Below, piece after piece: positions 6,278-8,448 of a stretch of 8,448 nucleotides of DNA. Under the pieces are notes generated by a model. The model was given only the letters and a program-made list of their open reading frames with translations, searched no databases and had not been told where the DNA came from. Every line of letters starts with the position of its first letter. Position 1 is the stretch's first letter. The DNA comes from Bacteroidales bacterium (GTDB lineage Bacteria; Bacteroidota; Bacteroidia; Bacteroidales; F082). The stretch spans positions 1 through 8,448 of the forward strand of contig JAFZXR010000043.1 of assembly GCA_017616675.1 (NCBI GenBank). The letters run 5' to 3'. The position numbers were made by a program, and so were the translations under genes.

Positions 6278-7705
6278 TCACTTCACCATATCTCTGAAAT
6301 AACGCATCAGCAGCCTCACGTGGATGCCGACGCCGCCTGCGGTCTTGTATCCGTCGGCCGTCTCGAGATATGCTGTTCCCGCGATGTCGAAATGCACCCA
6401 CGGATAGTCGGTGAAATGCTCCAGGAACTTGCCTGCGGTGATGGCGCCGCCGTATTTACCGCCGATATTCTTGATGTCGGCAAGGTCCGACTTGATGAGC
6501 TCGCCGTATTCCTCAAACATCGGGAACTTCACGAGGCGTTCATACACGCGCTCGCCCGTCGCCTCGAGCTGTTTGAATATCTCTTCGGCATCATGCTCCA
6601 TCGCCACCGTAGCCACAGGTCCTATGGCATAAGAAGCAGCCCCTGTCAAGGTCGCGAAGTCGAACACCATCATAGGATCGTATTTCTTTGCATAGGCGAG
6701 CGCGTCGGCGAGGATCAGTCGACCTTCGGCGTCGGTGTTGAGCACCTCCACCGTGGTGCCGTCGTACATCGTGATGATGTCGCCGGTGACACGTGCGTTG
6801 CCGTCGATACGGTTGTCGGTGGCCGGCACGAGGGCTATCACATGAACCGGGAGCTTGGCCTTAGCCACGGCGTACACTGTGCATGCCACGGTGGCCGCGC
6901 CCGACATGTCGTCTTTCATGTCGTTCATCACCGACGAAGGCTTGAGGTTGTAGCCGCCGGTGTCGAACACTATGCCTTTGCCCACGAGCACTATAGGTTT
7001 CTCGTTGACAGGCTTCTCGGGTTTCCACTCGAGGATGGTGAACGTAGGCTCGTCGATGCTGCCCGCGTTGACGGCAAGCAGTCCGCCCATCTTCAGCGCC
7101 TCGATCTTCTTCTTGTTTAAGACCTCAGCCTCGCCGCCCACCGAGCGCACCTTCTCGCTGATAAACTCAGCCAACTTCTCGGCGTTGAGATGATTCTCGG
7201 GCTCGTTGACGAGGTCGCGTGCCATCAAGGTGGCCTCAACGGTGATGTTGAGCTTCTCGACGCAGTCGTCGCATGCCGTTCCCTCAAGGAAATAGATGGT
7301 TTTCAAGGTGTTAGCCTTGGCGTCGGTCTTGTATTTCTTGAACTCGTAGTTGGCGAGCATCATACCCTCGGCGCAGCCCATCTTCACGCAACGTTTCTCA
7401 CCGAAGTTTTGAATCAAGACTTCCTCAAACTTATTGGCATTCAACCACTTGCATATGGCTGCGCCTTTCTTGCGGCATTTCTCCACCAATTTGTATTCCT
7501 CTTCGGTGGTGTCGACGAAGAAAATATGATAACACTCTGTGTATCTGTTGATTACGACGGTTTTATCCTTGTCGTCATCATAACGTTTCCTAACATAATC
7601 GGCTTCTTCCTTGCGGAGACCGATCTTCTCAATCTGCTCAACGGATTCCAAGATGAAAACCTTGGCAGAAATCTTGTCGTCGTTTCTAAACTTTAGAATT
7701 GTCAT
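6278..7705 (-). CDS. pepA: Leucyl aminopeptidase, M17 family
   Basis: A cytosolic two-metal aminopeptidase that removes N-terminal residues from peptides; the family works as hexamers. From the chosen start the protein has 475 residues: a divergent N-terminal domain (about 1-150) and the conserved catalytic domain. The metal and active-site residues are K243, D248, K255, D266, D325, E327 and R329, in GKGIVFDTGG, NLKP, MKDDMSGAA and NTDAEGR. Their spacing (5, 7, 11, 59, 2, 2) is the same as in bovine leucine aminopeptidase (K250, D255, K262, D273, D332, E334, R336), so an active enzyme is expected. The frame stays open to an ATG at 7753, but those 16 extra codons run into the interspersed repeat at 7721-7850; the ATG at 7705 (MTILKFRNDD) is a better start. 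It follows waaA on the same strand after 149 bases and converges on tadA. Substrate preference cannot be read. Confidence 0.93.
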   Translation of the reverse strand: MTILKFRNDDKISAKVFILESVEQIEKIGLRKEEADYVRKRYDDDKDKTVVINRYTECYHIFFVDTTEEEYKLVEKCRKKGAAICKWLNANKFEEVLIQNFGEKRCVKMGCAEGMMLANYEFKKYKTDAKANTLKTIYFLEGTACDDCVEKLNITVEATLMARDLVNEPENHLNAEKLAEFISEKVRSVGGEAEVLNKKKIEALKMGGLLAVNAGSIDEPTFTILEWKPEKPVNEKPIVLVGKGIVFDTGGYNLKPSSVMNDMKDDMSGAATVACTVYAVAKAKLPVHVIALVPATDNRIDGNARVTGDIITMYDGTTVEVLNTDAEGRLILADALAYAKKYDPMMVFDFATLTGAASYAIGPVATVAMEHDAEEIFKQLEATGERVYERLVKFPMFEEYGELIKSDLADIKNIGGKYGGAITAGKFLEHFTDYPWVHFDIAGTAYLETADGYKTAGGVGIHVRLLMRYFRDMVK

Positions 7706-7720
7706 TGTTATATAGTTTAT

Positions 7721-7850
7721 CGTCATTTCGAGCGTAGTCGAGAAATCCTCCATCCGAAAAAGCTTATTACTAAGAAGGATTTATTCGCCTTTGGCGAATG
7801 CTTTCGCTTCGCTCAGGTCTCCATTTCGCTTCGCTTCAGTCGAAATGACG
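7721..7850. repeat. Interspersed repeat with inverted-repeat ends (REP/MITE-like)
   Basis: The ends are perfect 11-base inverted repeats: cgtcatttcga at 7721-7731 and tcgaaatgacg at 7840-7850. Similarity continues inward (left arm to about 7746, right arm from about 7822), and the inner flanks end in gaaat/atttc. Inside are near-repeated motifs (ttcgcttcgctcagg at 7804-7818 and ttcgcttcgcttcag at 7825-7839) and a perfect 7-base hairpin, attcgcc-ttt-ggcgaat, at 7783-7799. No coding frame is evident. From memory, arms of this GTCATTTCGA...GAAGCGA type recur between genes in many Bacteroidota genomes; copy number here cannot be seen. It fills the waaA-pepA gap and ends 4 bases from the waaA stop. 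A transposase-mobilised MITE or a REP-like element are both possible, and it may also affect waaA transcript ends. Confidence 0.7.
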
Positions 7851-7854
7851 GATG

Positions 7855-8448
7855 TTAACTCAAAAAACCTTCGAGGACCCTCATAGTCTTCTCGGTGGCG
7901 CCGATTTTTCCCGCTACGTAGTCGTGGCATATCTTCGATGCCTTCTCATAAAACGCCTCGTCGTTGATGAAACGGTAGAACATGTCTTCGAGTTCTTTTT
8001 GGTTGTTGATGACGAATGCTCCTTTCAGTTTCACCAGGTCGACGGCTTCTTCGAACGAATGATATTTCGGTCCGAAGACGACTGGCACGTCGTAGACGAT
8101 GGCTTCCTGTATGTTGTGGATGCCGTCGTAGAACCCTGCGCCGATATACGCGAAGCGGGCGTATCTGTAAATCTTTGATAAAATACCTATCTTATTGATT
8201 ACCAATGTTTTAGTTTGATTTTTGGGGTTAAAATCAGTATAAAGCTGATAATCATGCAGATGCGATTCGATTTGTTTCACGTGCGACTCGGAGATGTCGT
8301 GCGGCACCATGATGAAGCAGTAGTCGGCAGGCATTGTCTCGATGAAGCTGTAAAGCAGTCGTTCGTCGGACGGCCAGCTGCTGCCTGCTATGATGCATTT
8401 TCTTTGCCCTATAAACTCTTCGATATCGGGGAAACGCTGTGCCTGATG
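7855..8448 (-). CDS. waaA: 3-deoxy-D-manno-octulosonic acid (Kdo) transferase, C-terminal part (5' end outside window)
   Basis: Transfers Kdo from CMP-Kdo to lipid IVA at the cytoplasmic face of the inner membrane, the first inner-core step of lipopolysaccharide. The frame is open to the right edge; 197 residues of the C-terminal, nucleotide-sugar-binding half of the GT-B fold are present. Family landmarks in order are IIAGSSWPSDERLL (near visible residue 20), IMVPHDI (about 45-51), and the long conserved block FAYIGAGFYDGIHNIQEA followed by VPVVFGPKYHSFEEAVDLVKLKGAF. This corresponds to the G-G-S/A-F...G-H-N-x-x-E-P/A and P-V-x-F-G-P signatures of WaaA/KdtA, with the conserved glutamate in HNIQEA. 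An internal ATG at 8334 is not the start, since conserved sequence precedes it. The N-terminal membrane anchor and acceptor-binding half lie outside. How many Kdo residues it adds cannot be told. The stop is followed 4 bases later by the interspersed repeat. Confidence 0.9.
   Translation of the reverse strand, partial: HQAQRFPDIEEFIGQRKCIIAGSSWPSDERLLYSFIETMPADYCFIMVPHDISESHVKQIESHLHDYQLYTDFNPKNQTKTLVINKIGILSKIYRYARFAYIGAGFYDGIHNIQEAIVYDVPVVFGPKYHSFEEAVDLVKLKGAFVINNQKELEDMFYRFINDEAFYEKASKICHDYVAGKIGATEKTMRVLEGFLS

Noticed and set aside
6320..7120. Long open frame of 266 codons on the + strand
   Set aside because: It lies wholly antisense to the catalytic part of pepA; its residues (many H, R, V and G) are what the codon use of pepA yields on the opposite strand, and no family motif is visible.
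7706..7753. N-terminal extension of pepA to the ATG at 7753
   Set aside because: The extra codons are the left end of the interspersed repeat and do not resemble the M17 family; the ATG at 7705 gives a normal length.
7783..7799. Hairpin attcgcc-ttt-ggcgaat as a Rho-independent terminator for waaA
   Set aside because: No T tract follows on either strand and the stem is only 7 pairs; better regarded as an internal part of the repeat element.
7706..7860. Bacteroidota-type promoter (TAnnTTTG at -7) upstream of pepA
   Set aside because: I searched the gap on the - strand and found no match at a sensible distance from the start, so no promoter is annotated.

Overview
The window reads as a Gram-negative member of the Bacteroidota, most likely Bacteroidales. 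Evidence: two exported proteins built from DUF5689- and DUF6359-type modules (families I know almost only from this phylum), lipoproteins whose lipobox cysteine follows a very short signal peptide, no clear Shine-Dalgarno sequences before most starts, and a Kdo transferase gene for lipid A. I cannot name a genus.

Positions 2-6273 carry six genes on the + strand, packed tightly: a large exported multidomain protein (cut by the window's left edge), a DUF5689/DUF6359 lipoprotein, a DPM1-like glycosyltransferase, dihydroorotase (pyrC), a small MORN/YwqK-type lipoprotein and the tRNA adenosine deaminase tadA. Successive gaps are 27, 17, -1, 3 and -26 bases, and I see no terminator between them, so at least the last four look co-transcribed. 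The first two are a paralogous surface pair and may be the tail of a nutrient-uptake or adhesion locus that starts outside the window. The remaining four are mainly housekeeping genes.

Positions 6278-8448 carry two genes on the - strand: the 3' part of waaA/kdtA (Kdo transferase), then a leucyl aminopeptidase of the M17 family. pepA converges on tadA with only 4 bases between the stop codons. A convincing Rho-independent terminator for pepA lies inside the 3' end of the tadA reading frame. The 149-base gap between waaA and pepA is almost filled by a 130-base element with inverted-repeat ends that resembles the short interspersed repeats of Bacteroidota genomes.

There is no tRNA, rRNA, CRISPR array, transposase or phage gene, and I found no new defence or biosynthetic system. 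The points most worth a second look are the embedded terminator, the interspersed repeat and the uncharacterised pair of modular surface proteins.
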